From assembly GCA_008694505.1 (NCBI GenBank), contig VZDJ01000174.1:10880286-10944285 (forward strand): DNA of 64,000 nucleotides, read 5' to 3'. The position numbers and the translations under genes were made by a program. The DNA comes from Cyanoderma ruficeps. Its lineage: Eukaryota; Chordata; Aves; Passeriformes; Timaliidae. Shown piece after piece: positions 12,701-25,000 of the stretch (position 1 is the stretch's first letter; each line of letters starts with the position of its first letter). The notes beneath the pieces were generated by a model. It worked only from the letters and a program-made list of their open reading frames with translations, did not search any database and had not been told where the DNA came from.

Positions 12701-13954
12701 TTGCATTACCTTTTTGTTCTTTTAGGTCGTGTAGGAAAAGCGTGCAAATAAAAGAACCCCACCCCAAACCATAAAATTTGTGGAGAACAAATCTGTTCTG
12801 TGCTACTCATTGTTTATGACAGTGTTGTTAAGAGTAATGATATCAGAACACCTTTGGACTTGATACAGTGGCATTGCAAATAAATAAAACATTCTTGGGT
12901 TAGATAAAAAATATAACTTTATAATGATAAAATTAGATATAAAGTAAATTATAAAGTATGTAGAAAATGTATAAGCTTATATATTAGATTACGTGTACTA
13001 GTTCAGATTAATTTTAGAGGAATTCATAAAAATGCATGATGAATGAATCTACATAAAGATGTAGATTCTTATCTATAGTATAATCCTATATGAAGATTAC
13101 ACACTGTGGTATGTTTGTTTATATTTATTTAAATATATTTATTCAATGAACAATAAAAAGGACAATAAACAATAAATTCAGAGCACCTTGCCCCTGCCTC
13201 CTTGCAATCTCTGCAGTTCTGTGCCCTTTGGGATCATCATTTCACTTGATTAAAATCATCCACTGTGCACGTGAAAGTTTGACTTGGCCTTCAGCAGCCA
13301 ACCCCGTGGGACACACCAGCTCCATCTCCTTGAAATCTTTGGGCTCCACGGGCAGGTGACATTTGGATGTTGGACTTGCTTGTGCAAAGACCACCAAGCG
13401 TGCTTGGCTTTAAGGCAAAGACTTAGAGAGAATATTTGCTGCCTAAAAGTACTGAGCTGTTTATTGTAAAAAAAAAGCACATATGGGATCAACTTACAAA
13501 ACATACAAGTGTCATCAGTGAAAGACATCTTGGATTGTTTTTCCTTACCAGTAGAAGAACAACAAAAGCAAATCTAAAGTCTGTATTTCCTACCACTCTC
13601 ATAATTTTAAAAACATTAAGTCCCTAAACACCATCCCTTTTTTTGGTGCTTGATCCTGGCTCCGAGTGTTGAGAATGTGGGAAATGAATTTGTGACTGGT
13701 GGGAACACTACAATCATCATTTGTGTGGACAAATAGCTGCTGTTTACCTTAGCAGCCATCAGAAGCTGTCTTTGAATAGGATTAATTGAACTGGAGGTGC
13801 AGTTTAAAAAAATCACATGGAACCCAGAGGCAAAACTTTATGCAGTTACTGTTTTCCTTGTGTTGTTACTTCACTTGCACGAGCAACAGTATCTGAAGCT
13901 GCCATGGATAGTAATTTAATAAAGAGAATTTTATTGGATTAAAAAGAAAAACAA
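9723..13954. other. Intergenic sequence with no recognisable gene
   Basis: No open frame here resembles a known protein. AATAAA or AATAAAA words occur near 9792 and 9966. Downstream of the X-box-like array this is a loose argument for an LTR-like or unannotated transcript end, and I do not call one. About 12890-13160 is strongly AT-rich (many TATA, TTATA and ATAAA words) without a clean repeat unit. Confidence 0.5.
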
Positions 13955-14018
13955 CCCCCCCAAAGCCCCCTCCCCCCCCAAACAGAACCCCCCCCCCAAA
14001 AAAAAACCCCAAAAAACC
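13955..14018. repeat. C-rich / A-rich low-complexity tract (G-quadruplex candidate on minus strand)
   Basis: Runs of C at 13955-13961 (7), 13966-13970 (5), 13972-13979 (8), 13988-13997 (10) and 14007-14010 (4) are separated by short A-rich spacers. On the minus strand this gives five G-runs with short loops, which fits intramolecular G-quadruplex rules. It also gives a spurious glycine-rich reading frame. Confidence 0.8.
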
Positions 14019-15060
14019 AAACAAATGCAGGCTGTCCATCCATCATGGTATATATGCAAATAAAGGCAGAAGAAGTGCTTTTCCCTGAGTGCCCTTGCAG
14101 GAGCACATTCCATTGCTGATGTCTGTGCTTTCATCCTCAGAGTATTTTGGCTGTCAGTATCTTTATGGCTCACATACCTTAACAGGCTGTAACTCACACC
14201 TGCAAGTCTCTGCACAGGGGGCTTGAATTTCTTTTTACTGCCTGTGAACTGAGATGAAGTTACTTACTCTCCTTCTTAATGGATGCATTTGCTCTTGCTG
14301 CTTCAAACTGTTTTCTCAAGAAGTTATTAATAATTTAGAATTTAGCCAATTGTCAATTCTTAATTTTCATTAAGAATCTACTTAAAGTGGCCTTTATTGC
14401 CCCTTTCGTGACGTCATAACCTTGGACAGTGCCATACCCCAGGGAAATGATGTTTTCTATGTGTTTCATGTGGCATTGTAAACACAGAGATGTTGGGCTG
14501 TTGTGTTGAGGGACGTGATTCCAATCATAAATTGCTGTAAAGTTTCAGAGCCAGTTCCAGCAGGTGAAGAGCATGAATGTAAAATTCTCACACCCTGGTT
14601 GTCAGTGATCAGAATCACAAGAACTGATGACAAATTTTTCATTGGATAAAGTAATAGGCAGAAAATGTTTTTCCCTGAAAAATGTATTTATGCCACATTA
14701 AGCCCAGCAATGCTCCTTCACTTTGGAGATAATCTTGTTTATTTTAAAGGAAGAAAAGTGTCTGTGTGTGTACAGGAGGCAGAGGAGGGTGAGGATTGAT
14801 TTGAGCAGTTGAGTCATGGAAATCAATTTACTTTTCAGTTCCTGGAGAATGGCATTGCAGTTCGTGACTGCCTTACCCTCTGTGTCATTGACGGGGCAGA
14901 GAGCAATTCTGTTCTCAAGCAGAAAGTTGCTGTGCCTTGGATGCTTTGTTCAGCTGGGAATAGTGATTTGTTTCCAGTGGTTAAATGATGTCAGCAACAT
15001 TCACAGGTGAAGCTGTGGCTGATGGAGCTGTTTGCAGCTTTCTAGATGTCTCTATGCTTT
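14019..15060. other. Intergenic sequence, nothing recognised
   Basis: This is AT-rich single-copy-looking sequence. A small TTAAT-type inverted repeat lies near 14360-14376 (CTTAAT, TTTC, ATTAAG). I see no gene or transposon. Confidence 0.5.
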
Positions 15061-15225
15061 TATGATTATAGAATATCCTGGGCTGGAATGGACCTACAAG
15101 GATCATTGATTCAAAGCCCTGGCCCTGCACAGGACACCCCAAGAATTCCACCCTGTGCCTGAGTGTGTTCTGCAAATGCTTCTGGAGCTCTGGCAGGGTT
15201 GGCACAGGCTGGGGATGCTCTCTTG
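15061..15225 (-). mobile_element. CR1 LINE fragment, 3' end (minus orientation)
   Basis: Read on the plus strand, the sequence is ATAGAATATCCTGGGCTGG, then words matching GGACC-ACAAGGATCAT, then CCTGGCCCTGCACAGGACAC and AAGAATTCCACC-TGTGCCTGAG. This is the reverse complement of the 3' end of avian CR1 non-LTR retrotransposons, so the element points to the minus strand. It is a short 5'-truncated copy with several substitutions and no coding capacity, as is usual for CR1. Similarity fades after about 15220. Confidence 0.85.
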
Positions 15226-18200
15226 TGTGGTGTCAAGGCCTGTTTTCAGTCTCATTCTGTTCCATCTTGGGGAGCAGCAAACAGAGGCAGTTTTGTTTGA
15301 ACATTCTAAATGTTCAGTGATGCTCAGCTTGGTGCAGAAGCGGTTGGGGAGTCCTGAATACACTGATTGAGCCTGAGGGGAGAGAAACAAGACAGGATTC
15401 TCTGCCTAGACAAACTTGCCTGATGTAACAGTTTTTCTGTCTTCTTTCCTTCCCTGTGTCACCTGTACTGGTTCAGTGCACATCTTATCTATTCATATCA
15501 ATTCTGTTCAGTCTGATTTACAAGATGTCTCTCATACTAATTGTTCTGTTGTAAATTTTGGTGTTCCTTCCATCTTCTTTTTTCCTCTCTATTAGAGCTT
15601 GTTTCCATGTGTTTAATAATCCTTTTGTTCCTTGGTTCAGATGCAACGATAGAACACTTTTTCCATGTTTGGAATTGTTTCTTTCTAAGTTTCTGATTGC
15701 TTTAATAAATAAGCCAAACAGATGAGCACTGATTGTAACTTTCCTCTTATTTTTGGTCCTGATGCCAACGGATGTCAGCCTCCCTTAACTCTGAGCACTG
15801 CATGGATTACTGGTTAGTAAATGTTTTCAGGTGCTTATGGATCACATGTTTGTACTCTTTACTACTTGCTTTAGCTACTATGTGAATGACAATCTAAGAA
15901 CATAAACGAGTTACTTTGTGTTAGAGGTTCAATGTTCCACCCTTTTTACGTTTGCTGTTTTCATAGTGTTAGGAAGGTTGGAGCCAGCCAAGATTTATAT
16001 GGTGTTGTGTATGTTACTTTTTTCCATGGACATGATACCAAAACAAAAAGTCTTCCTCTCCTATCACTAAACCTTTCCAGACTTGTACACAGAGCTTTTT
16101 GTTGTGAAACAAGATGTTAGAAGTGTTTAAGGGTGGCACAGTGATGATCTCTGCTGACTTCAGCCATAGGAGTTAGCTGTGCCTGTGCATATCCACCACA
16201 AATCAGTTTTTTCACCAGTACAGTTTGTGTAGTTTAGGATTTCTTTTCTGTGGATGTGGGATACCCTCTTGTGGATCACAAAGCATGTTAAAGTTCTGTG
16301 ACAAACTGCAGCCTATTTCCTGTAACAAGTTGTTCTGTAGAAGAAAACATGAAATAAAATAAGTAACTTGGTTTTTCTCCAAGGTTTCTTCAGGATAAAC
16401 TGCAGTGCAGCATTACTGGACAAATTTAATTCCTGGTATATCATTCTGCTTGATGTTTTTTAAAATTATTATTGTAGAATATTGGAGTGGATAACCAGGG
16501 AGTTAAGGAAATTTCCTGATGTAAAAAAGTGCAGATGATCTTTGCATGAATAAAGACTTGGATAATAAAAGCAGGAACCTGCAGTTGGAGCACCTTTGTA
16601 AAGACAAGGGAAGGCTCTTCCCTTCTGCCAGTGTGCTCCTTGCTTTGTCAAAGGGTAGATCCACTCTTCTGAATTCATAATGTTTTAGAAACCTTATCAG
16701 CAGGGATCTCTGGCATGGTCCTGTACAAAGCTCATGTACAAACCTTATTAAAAACCACATGATGTGTTTGTTGCCAAGGGAACATAAGCCATTAAGCCCT
16801 AGGAGCATAATTCATAAAAACAAAATTTTAGCTATTAACATCTACTTTCCCCATTAGTGCCATGAAACCTCCATGAAACAGCCTTGCAGTCTCCAGCTAA
16901 TGGATGTGACATAACTGGGAACGAGGAGGGAAAGGAGGAATTGCAATTCACTGAGCTCCAAGCACGGCCAGAGCGAGGAGAGTGCAGGGCTGGGGATGTT
17001 CTCATCTCTTGTGTTCATCCCACTCCTGTTACTGTTCATTATCCATCATATCAAAGACAAGTCTTGGCTGGGCAGGGGAAGATCAGGCCTGCATTTTCCT
17101 ACAGGTCTATTTGGAATATGAAAATAAAAATTAGGAATGGGAAAGAAAGAAGTGAAGTATTTTGTATTGGCTTCAGATTTAATATCTCAGTAATTTTAAA
17201 TTTTGCTTCTCTGGATTTAGTATGTATATTCTGTTGTAATTAGCTTACTTACAATGGGTTTAACATGAGTTTTGCTTATAGATAGCATTTCAAAATTGTT
17301 TGTTTGTTTGTTTTGGTCATTCTCAATTTGTTCTTAAAATCTAGAAGCTGTGTTCTTGCTCTTCATCCATCTCTTTTAGGAATTAAATTGGATTCATTAA
17401 TTTTTTTTCATCCTAATACTGCAAAGCACTTAGAAATTTCTTGTGAAGAATCCGCTGTGGCTACACACAGTGCCAAAATTCCACTGTACTTGTGTTCTAG
17501 GAAGTATTTCTAGCAAAAAAAAAAAAGGAGTAAAGTGCATGCAGCTCAGTTTTTGCCTGGTCTAAGGTGTTAGCTGCCACTCCCAAGTGCTGTCCAGGAC
17601 CACAGGCAGGATCCCAAGGCTGGCCTGAGTTATTGTTGACACCTTGCCATCATGAGTGTTCAGCTTTGGGATCCAGAAGCCAAAGTGAACTCAGAGTCTT
17701 TACTGCACTTTATTCTCAGCCATTCAACCCATGTTGAACCATCATTTCTGTATTTGAGAGCAGAATTAATTAATTGCTGTCTGGGAAAAAGTGCTGAATT
17801 TGCTGTAATGGGGTAAGACTTATGAATCACTGGGATATGTAGCCTCAGTTTGCAAGTCATCCATCAACAATTTAGTGTAATAAATCAGTTACAGTCAGTT
17901 GATGAAGTCCATTGGCAGCTTTTCCCAGAAGTTATTTGGGCACCTCTCCTGCAGCTCTGGAGAGATCTGTGCATGAGCTGAACAAATGGAGATTAGGAGC
18001 TCCCAGACTTTGCCCCCAGAGCCCTGGTGTGGTTTCAGTTCAGCTCACATGCAGTTTCTGCTCAGATTAGTCACAGTGGAGTGTGGCTCTGAGGTGCACT
18101 CTGCTTTCCTCAGGGTGTGATGGGACTTCACCTGATAGCAGCCTCAAGGATTTGGCACTGAGTGATTAATAAAAAAATGAGTATATGACACTATTGACTA

Positions 18201-18417
18201 TTTCAGTTGTGAGAATGTGTGCCAAATCTCTGACTTGTGAGCTGTGATAGGAGGCCTGAGTGCAGGGATGAGCTTGTCAAACAGCCTTGTACAGCAGGGT
18301 AGACTTAAAGGGAATGTGTCAGGGATCTGCAGATAACATCATTTAGTTTGAAGTGGGCCTTCAGAGAACATGAAGGGCAAGGCTACCTTCAAAGGCAGAT
18401 CAACTGCTCAGGGCCTT
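15226..18417. other. Intergenic sequence, nothing recognised
   Basis: No gene is recognised. Simple tracts include a (TTTG)n run near 17298-17314 and an A-run at about 17514-17526. The open frames are short and unlike known proteins. Confidence 0.5.
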
Positions 18418-18765
18418 GTTCAATCAGATTTTGAAAACCTCCAGGAACAGAGATTTCTGTCTTTCTATACAGCCTGTTTCAGGACTTGAGCACTTCCACT
18501 GATCTTTTCCTCTTCTATATCCACTCGTGCTTTCTCCTGCCCCAATCTGTGACCATTGCTTCTTGCCCTTGCACTGTCACCTCTGAGAAGTATCTTTATC
18601 TTACATGTAGCTGCCCTTTAAATGTTTGATTACAACAGTTGGATTCCTCTCCCAAACCTTCTCTTCTCCAGGCTAAACACACTCAGAGCCTCAGCCTCTC
18701 CCCATGTGCCATGTGGTGCAGGCACTTCACTCTTTAGTGACCCTTCCCTGAGCTCCCTCCAGGTT
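18418..18765 (-). mobile_element. Older, diverged CR1-family LINE fragment (minus orientation)
   Basis: The plus strand reads in order as degraded reverse-complement CR1: TTTTGAAAACCTCCAGGAAC, GCCTGTTTCAGGACTTGAGCAC, a CTTCTTGCCCTTGCACTGTCAC-like segment, CTTCTCTTCCAGGCTAAACA, a CTCAGCCTCTCC segment, and CCCTGAGCTCCCTCCAGG. The collinear order of these pieces supports the call despite heavy divergence. Borders are approximate. Confidence 0.65.
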
Positions 18766-21599
18766 ACCAGGATCACGCTGTGACAGAGCCCAGGGTGGGA
18801 CACAGTGTCCCAAGGGGCTGCCTCAGGAGTCTGAGCAGAGCTCCCTGCCCTGCCTGCTGCCTGTGCTCTGCCAGTGCACAGACATTGCCATTGCAGTGTT
18901 TGTGCTTGCTCTTAGCACAGTGTACAAAAGGATGTCCTCAAACGATCTGTGTCCTGATATCCATGTGTTTTCCTCTGCCAAGCAGGAAATCAGGACAATT
19001 GTATAACGCAGAAGTTTGTGGAGAAGTTTGTTCTTTGATATTAGCTTTTTTTGCAAGTTCAGTGGCAGGAAAAACACTGAGCTACTGCAAGGACACTTGA
19101 ACTTCATGAGTGCCTGGATGCTGCACCATTTTTGGTGTCCCATTCAAACACAGTGTGCCAGGCTGTGGCAAAAAGCATCCCGAGACTGGGAGAGACAACA
19201 TTTGTTATTGCTGGGGACTCCAGTGCTTATTTGGCAAAACAGCAACCAGCATGGAGCAGGGACTAAGCAGTGAGAAGGGAAGCCTTGAAACCTGGGCCTG
19301 CACTGCACTTTTTTCAAGCAGTTTGGGACTTAAAATCTGCCACCACAATCTGGGAGGTGACCCCAGCCATGTGGGAATTTCTTGGCCCATGGTTATGGAT
19401 GCACGAGTATCAGCAGCAGGCTTCCTTTGTGCAGCTGTAGGGAATTACCTTTACTGCTCTCACCTCTGACAGGGAAGGTGTCCCTTCCTGTCCCCAAAAT
19501 GTTGAAGAAGTTTGTCCTGATGGACGTTATTTAACGGTGATTTGCTCACAAAGGTCACCTTGGCTCTGACATGGTCTGAGGCCGTGTGGGATTCACTGAA
19601 GCATCTGATCCTGATGAAAAGTCTTACATGGTAAAATGAGTCTCCTTTCTCTGACTGCCAGTTGTTCTGGACTCTTAAGGAATCATTAACAAGTAGTGAA
19701 ATAATAGCCACTCCAAATCACTTTGGTGTCCTGTGGTTGTACAACAGTGATTATTATTCTCTACCCCTTGTGATCTCCTTGGAGAAAGTACAATTTAAAT
19801 ACTATTTCAGTCAAGTGAGGTTATTTCTAATGTTTGAACTGGTAAAAGTAACTTTTTATGTGTTTCCTAATTTGGATACTCAGCTTTGTTATATGAACTC
19901 GTATTACTGATAGATAGGATCTCTTAGAATCTTTCAAAGTGGCAATAAAGCGTAAAAATGAATGTTTCAGAATGTGGAAAAAATTCCAACAAGTTACAAA
20001 TATACAGTTTTTCAGCAAACACACGTGCAATTCCTCTGACAACTGAAAGGGCCTCACTGGTATTGTCATCAAATTATTTAAAAAAAAATTAATGTGTGAT
20101 TTGCTTGCTCTCTAAAGTACTGAAATAAAATTTTATCTGGGAGCACAAATGGAAGCTCAAAGTCTTAACTGTGCCTCTGGGCTACACCCAGAGTGTTCTG
20201 GAATGTGCATCTCCCATTCTATCTGTGATCTTTGCATGATGTTCCCTAAACATTCACTCTTCTTTTGCATGAGCTTAAGGGAGGACAACTGACATTTGAG
20301 GAGTTAGAAGAGGTTTTTACACTTGTGGGACAGATCTCTCAGGGCAGATTGTGAGCTGGTATTCCAGTGGGATATATCCCCTCTGCATGTGGTCTGTCTG
20401 GATGGTGTTGGGAGCTCCCTTCTTGCCTGGGGTGACTTCAGTCTTCCCCCTGATGTGCACAGCTCAGTCTTACAGTCCTCAGTGCAGTTTCCAATGAGCA
20501 ATGTCCTGATGGTGTGAAACTTCTTCACTGATGCTGAAAAATATGTTCCAAATTTTACACACCCTTCTTAAACATAGTGTACTACACGGTGTAACTGCAT
20601 CTGAATCACCCCAGTTCCACACCTGCAGGGTTGTGAAAGTGCAGAGCTTTTCAAAACTCTCCACCTTGTCCCTCTGCAAGCAGGTACAGAGAACCTGTCA
20701 TCAGGGCTAATCTCCCTGCCCGGCTGCCACCCTGTTCACACTCCCAACTTGCACTGTGAGCAAGGCTGCCAAAAGCTTTTTCCATGATCCTTGTTCCTGA
20801 TAGATCCACATGGGGATTTTATGTGCTGTGCCAGTGCGTGGGGGAAAAGCAGGAATTATTTCTGTAGGTGAAAGAAACAGAACAAGAGTAGCTGCTGCAC
20901 AAACTGGATGTGGTTGTGGCCTGTGCTGTGGATCCATCACAGATCCTGGTGGGCCCTGAGCTTCCTGGCAGCTCAACAGGCTGTCAGAGCTATCCCAGCC
21001 CACAGGAGCTTTTCCTTTCAGCAGCATTACTTGAAAAATAGGTGAAGTTGTTACGTTCTGCTGCTATTCTTAATTAGGCTCTTACTGATTTCCCACTCCT
21101 AATTGCTAATAGTACCCTTCTCAGGCTTTAAAGAATTAAAGTGGAGGTGTGGAGTCCCCATAAAACCAAGATGACTTTTATGAGGATTTTTTTGGAGTGA
21201 GTGGGGAGCAAGGGAAAAGGGGAAAGCATTCCAGGGATTTCTCTCTGTTCCTTTAGTATTGGTATAATTATCAATATGTGGATGTGTCATTGTTTGCATT
21301 TAACACTTGAGCTGAATAATTTGGTGTATGATAGTAAATGTGATTCTAGGCTGTAGCTATAGATTGTGCCATGGATTGGATGGAGGAAAAAGATTGCTGT
21401 AATGACTGGTTTGGGTAGAAATGATAATTTTCTATCAAATCTTGGAGCAAGAGCCTGGCACCACTGAAGAGAAAGAAAAAAGGGTACAATGCTGAATTTT
21501 TAGTTGCTTTATGGTAATCCTGGGATGGCAGGAACGCACAGAAGTGCTCCAGGAGGTTTTCTCCCTGAAGAACATTTCCTCTGGTGGAGCACATCCATA
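18766..21599. other. Intergenic sequence, nothing recognised
   Basis: Reading frames of up to about 119 codons occur (around 19.0-19.5 kb) but overlap on both strands and match no family I know. I call no gene. Confidence 0.5.
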
Positions 21600-22080
21600 A
21601 CCGAGTCCCACCGTCACCCCGGCACCCCTCGGTTGTGAGCGGTGTGGGGAATACCGGCTCCTCCGGTCAGCCGGGCTTTCTGCCCTTGGCAGCTCGCAGA
21701 TAACAGGGAAGATACGGCTTTTGAAGCGGATTTATTCCTAAATATTCTCCTCCTCGTGCCTAAGCGGTGCATTCTTAGGCGTAATGAGCCTCTGTGCTCC
21801 TGCAACAAAGGGGCAGGTGGCCCGGCCTTGGGGAATGCCGATGGTCCCCGCTGCGGCCGCTGCTCCGGGCACGCTGCGGATCCCCAGGCTCCGGGGCTGG
21901 AACGTGAGGTTTGGAACATCAGCGACCTGCCCGCAGCTGGGGGACACGGCTTCGCAGGGCCGCTGCTGGGGCCGCTGCTGGGGGACACGGTTTGCCTCAG
22001 CGTTTGGAAGAGTTTCCTTCCCGTAAAGAGACTATTGTATTTAATTATCGGTTTGTCTGTCCCGGTGTAGCTCCTGACAT
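21600..22080. promoter_or_regulatory. Isolated CpG-rich segment (possible CpG island)
   Basis: This ~480-bp block is much richer in G+C and in CpG than the flanking DNA, with words such as GCGGCCGCTGCTCCGGGCAC, CGGGGCTGGAACG and CCGCTGCTGGGGCCGCTGC. It contains two local repeats: CCGCTGCTGGGG twice in tandem, and CTGGGGGACACGG twice (near 21937 and 21977). It lies about 5.4 kb upstream of the SLC5A1 start and is not adjacent to any exon I can call. Reading frames of 142 codons (+) and 181 codons (-) cross it but resemble no known protein and are probably by-products of its composition. It may be an orphan CpG island, an enhancer or an unannotated transcript promoter. Confidence 0.5.
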
Positions 22081-25000
22081 CACGGTGTGAGGAAATAGAT
22101 CTCACTGCACGTGTAAAGAGCAAGTAGGAGGTGTTTTTTGATCTGCTGTCAGTAAACATTCATCTAAAAATGTAAGCAACCAACTTGTGCCTCAGTCAAA
22201 ATGCAGGAAATATCCACACCCATCAATGGGTCACCTCTCCCCGTGTCCTGATGTGATACACGTGGAGAAATCCTCAGCTAAATGCACACACAGACTGAAA
22301 TAACATCGACCTAATGGAGAAAATGATTGATGCCTGAACTATAAATCCTTTCAGAAATCCTCTTCTTCTACAAAATAACATTTACAGTCTATCCAAAGAT
22401 TGCATCACGCTTAGTTTGGGGGAGGTACCTCTGCAGAAATGTACCTGGTAATTTATTGATATTTTTTGTTTTCAGATGTCAGTATATTTTTCACACTCTT
22501 CATTACTGTCATTTCTCTCCTTTCTTTTTCCAACAGTAACCTGTGTATAATCTGTTTTGTTGTTGGTTGGGGTTTTTTGTTGATTTTTTAGCTTTTCCTT
22601 CCCCCGGTAGGGATGTGTTTGCAGGCAAATTTTTTGCTTTTATCCTGACCAGAGGTTCCTTAAAGAATATTTCCCCGAGTTCTCATCAACAATGTTTTCT
22701 GTTCTCTCTCATTTTCAAGAAGCTTCACATATATTTTGTACAGTATTATTTAGATTTTATCCCCATTTAATTTCTCAACCAAAAACTTTACAAACCCTTT
22801 TAACTGAAGAGCCCCATGGACCCTGTGGAGAAAATTGGACCTTTATATTAGGCTATGACATTAGTAGATTATGATCTTTCCCCTCTTCACTTAGATTTCT
22901 TTAATCAAATTAAACTGTCAGATACAATAAATAATAACATATTTGTTGCTGTTTATTGCTGTAAGGCAACCAGAACATACCCACAGAGGCTGAGGCTGTC
23001 TGTTGTTTAATTACATTGGCTTTGAGAAAACTGAGTAGGGCAACTGAAGCTTCCACTGGGTCTCCTGGAAAAGTGAAGGATTATTGCAGTGGAAGGGGCA
23101 GCAGCAGCTCAGACCCTGCTCATTTCTCTCCTGTATTTTGTGCTGCTGAGATCCTGTTTGCCCTAAAGCATTTCTGGGACATGAGTGTTCAAAATACTTG
23201 TGAGACTTGGGATGCTGATTATGCAGCTCCTTTGCATAATTCCTTCTGTTATTTAGGTTTAGCAAGAGTAGAAGTGGCAGGCCAGCATGTGTCCATCTCT
23301 AAAAAATGTTTTTGTGGACACATTGTTTGAAGGGAAAGGGGAAATCCCAAGGAGGATTGGCAAGACTCTAATATATACAAAATATAATGGATTATATCAT
23401 GAGGATAATGAATAATGTCCTGTGTTACTTAGTCTATTATTTATGAGACAATAATACTAATACTTGTATTTTAATGAGAACGCTGCTCAACTGAGAAGTT
23501 GCTTGTGGGGATTAATCTGCCCTCTCATCAGTTGGTTAAATCTGGTGACAGCCTGCATTAGCTTTGGGGAGTAATTTTTAATCTGTTATTCAACTTTATT
23601 AGTCCCAGTGGAAATTTCAAACCCATCTCTTGCCATTAGTCCTCCCCTATTAACCTCCTTAAGTATAAGAATTAATAAAACACTAATAAACCAAAAATAA
23701 ATGAAATTATTTGTTGTCTTGGCCTGTTCTGTAGGAAGAATACAGCCCTGAGAGTTGTTTTTATAAGATTGGCAATGCTGGGATTCTGCAGGGCCGAGTG
23801 TACTTAGTGATCACACAGAGATAGTTGAATCAGTTGCTGAAGAAGTGAATGTATTTCTTTGCCTCATTTCTGTTGGTCCATCTGCATATAGACCTATTTT
23901 TATGTGCTCTGCTATTTCTCCTCTGTAGAGATACTAATCAGAAAATTAGTCTTGAAAGTGTCCATTTTTGTAATCTCCTTTGTCTCTTGATAAATACGTG
24001 GGTTTGTTCATGTTTCCTAATCTGATCCTCTCAGTGAATAAGAATAGAATGACCTTGCTTTCATTCTGATAACCTTTTAGGAAAGCACCTGTTTTCCTAC
24101 TGATTTTTTTTTTCTTCTATCTACGTCACAACTACTGGACTTCAGATCTTTTTTACTTTTAGTAATTCCTTTTCAATTGATTGCACATTTTAGTTTCCCA
24201 CATTTTTGTCATCCTTCTGTGACTAATTCTTCTAATTAGAGCCAGGTTTTGCTCACTTAATCAAGACTGCAGAAAGAGAAAAAGGACTTTTGGCATCAAA
24301 AAAAAGGTGTTAAACAATTCTCTAACTGCCACCCTCCATTATTAGAACCATTTTAGGAAAGCTGTGCTGAGAGCCTCTGATTTACATTTTGTCCACTTGC
24401 AAATATGAACTCTTTTCCAAGTTCACACTGCAGAATTAGGAAACTATCGAAGGAGGGTAGAGAATTTACTAACATAGTATATGGTCTTCTGTAAATAAAA
24501 TAACTGCAGATTTCAGTCTGTGTTTGTTTTTCATTGCTTGTGTAAGTTAGCATTTCTGGAGGCATCCCCAAAGAAGTCTGCTTGCTTTATCAAGAGATGT
24601 GGATGAATGCCAGGAAAAAGATTAGACGAGTTCCTTCATGGGAGGTACTTTGCATGATGATGCATCTTTCTCTTTGTAGTTTGTTTTACCATTGCTTTAT
24701 CATTTGTCATCCTCAGGAGGAAGACTTTACAGAAAAGTTTGTCAGACACTCAGCTAAGTGCCAGTAACTCTCCAATTTTCTGTGCTGCAGTTCCATTTCC
24801 TGAGGACAACACAGCAATTGCAGCTTCTACACAGCCCTGTGCCCCATCAGACAGCTGTGGCTGGGCAGTGGGGAATGCAGCTCCAGGACATTTATCCTGT
24901 TGGGTCTCCATCAGCAGCCTGGGGTGGGAATTTGGACCAGTTCCCCATTGGTCTGGAGCTAATTGCCCTCTCCTCCGTCCTCTTTTTTGTCTCTCAGGTA

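Noticed and set aside
21614..22159. 181-codon minus-strand and 142-codon plus-strand frames in the CpG-rich segment
   Set aside because: Composition-driven frames with no recognisable domain; the segment is reported as a regulatory candidate instead.
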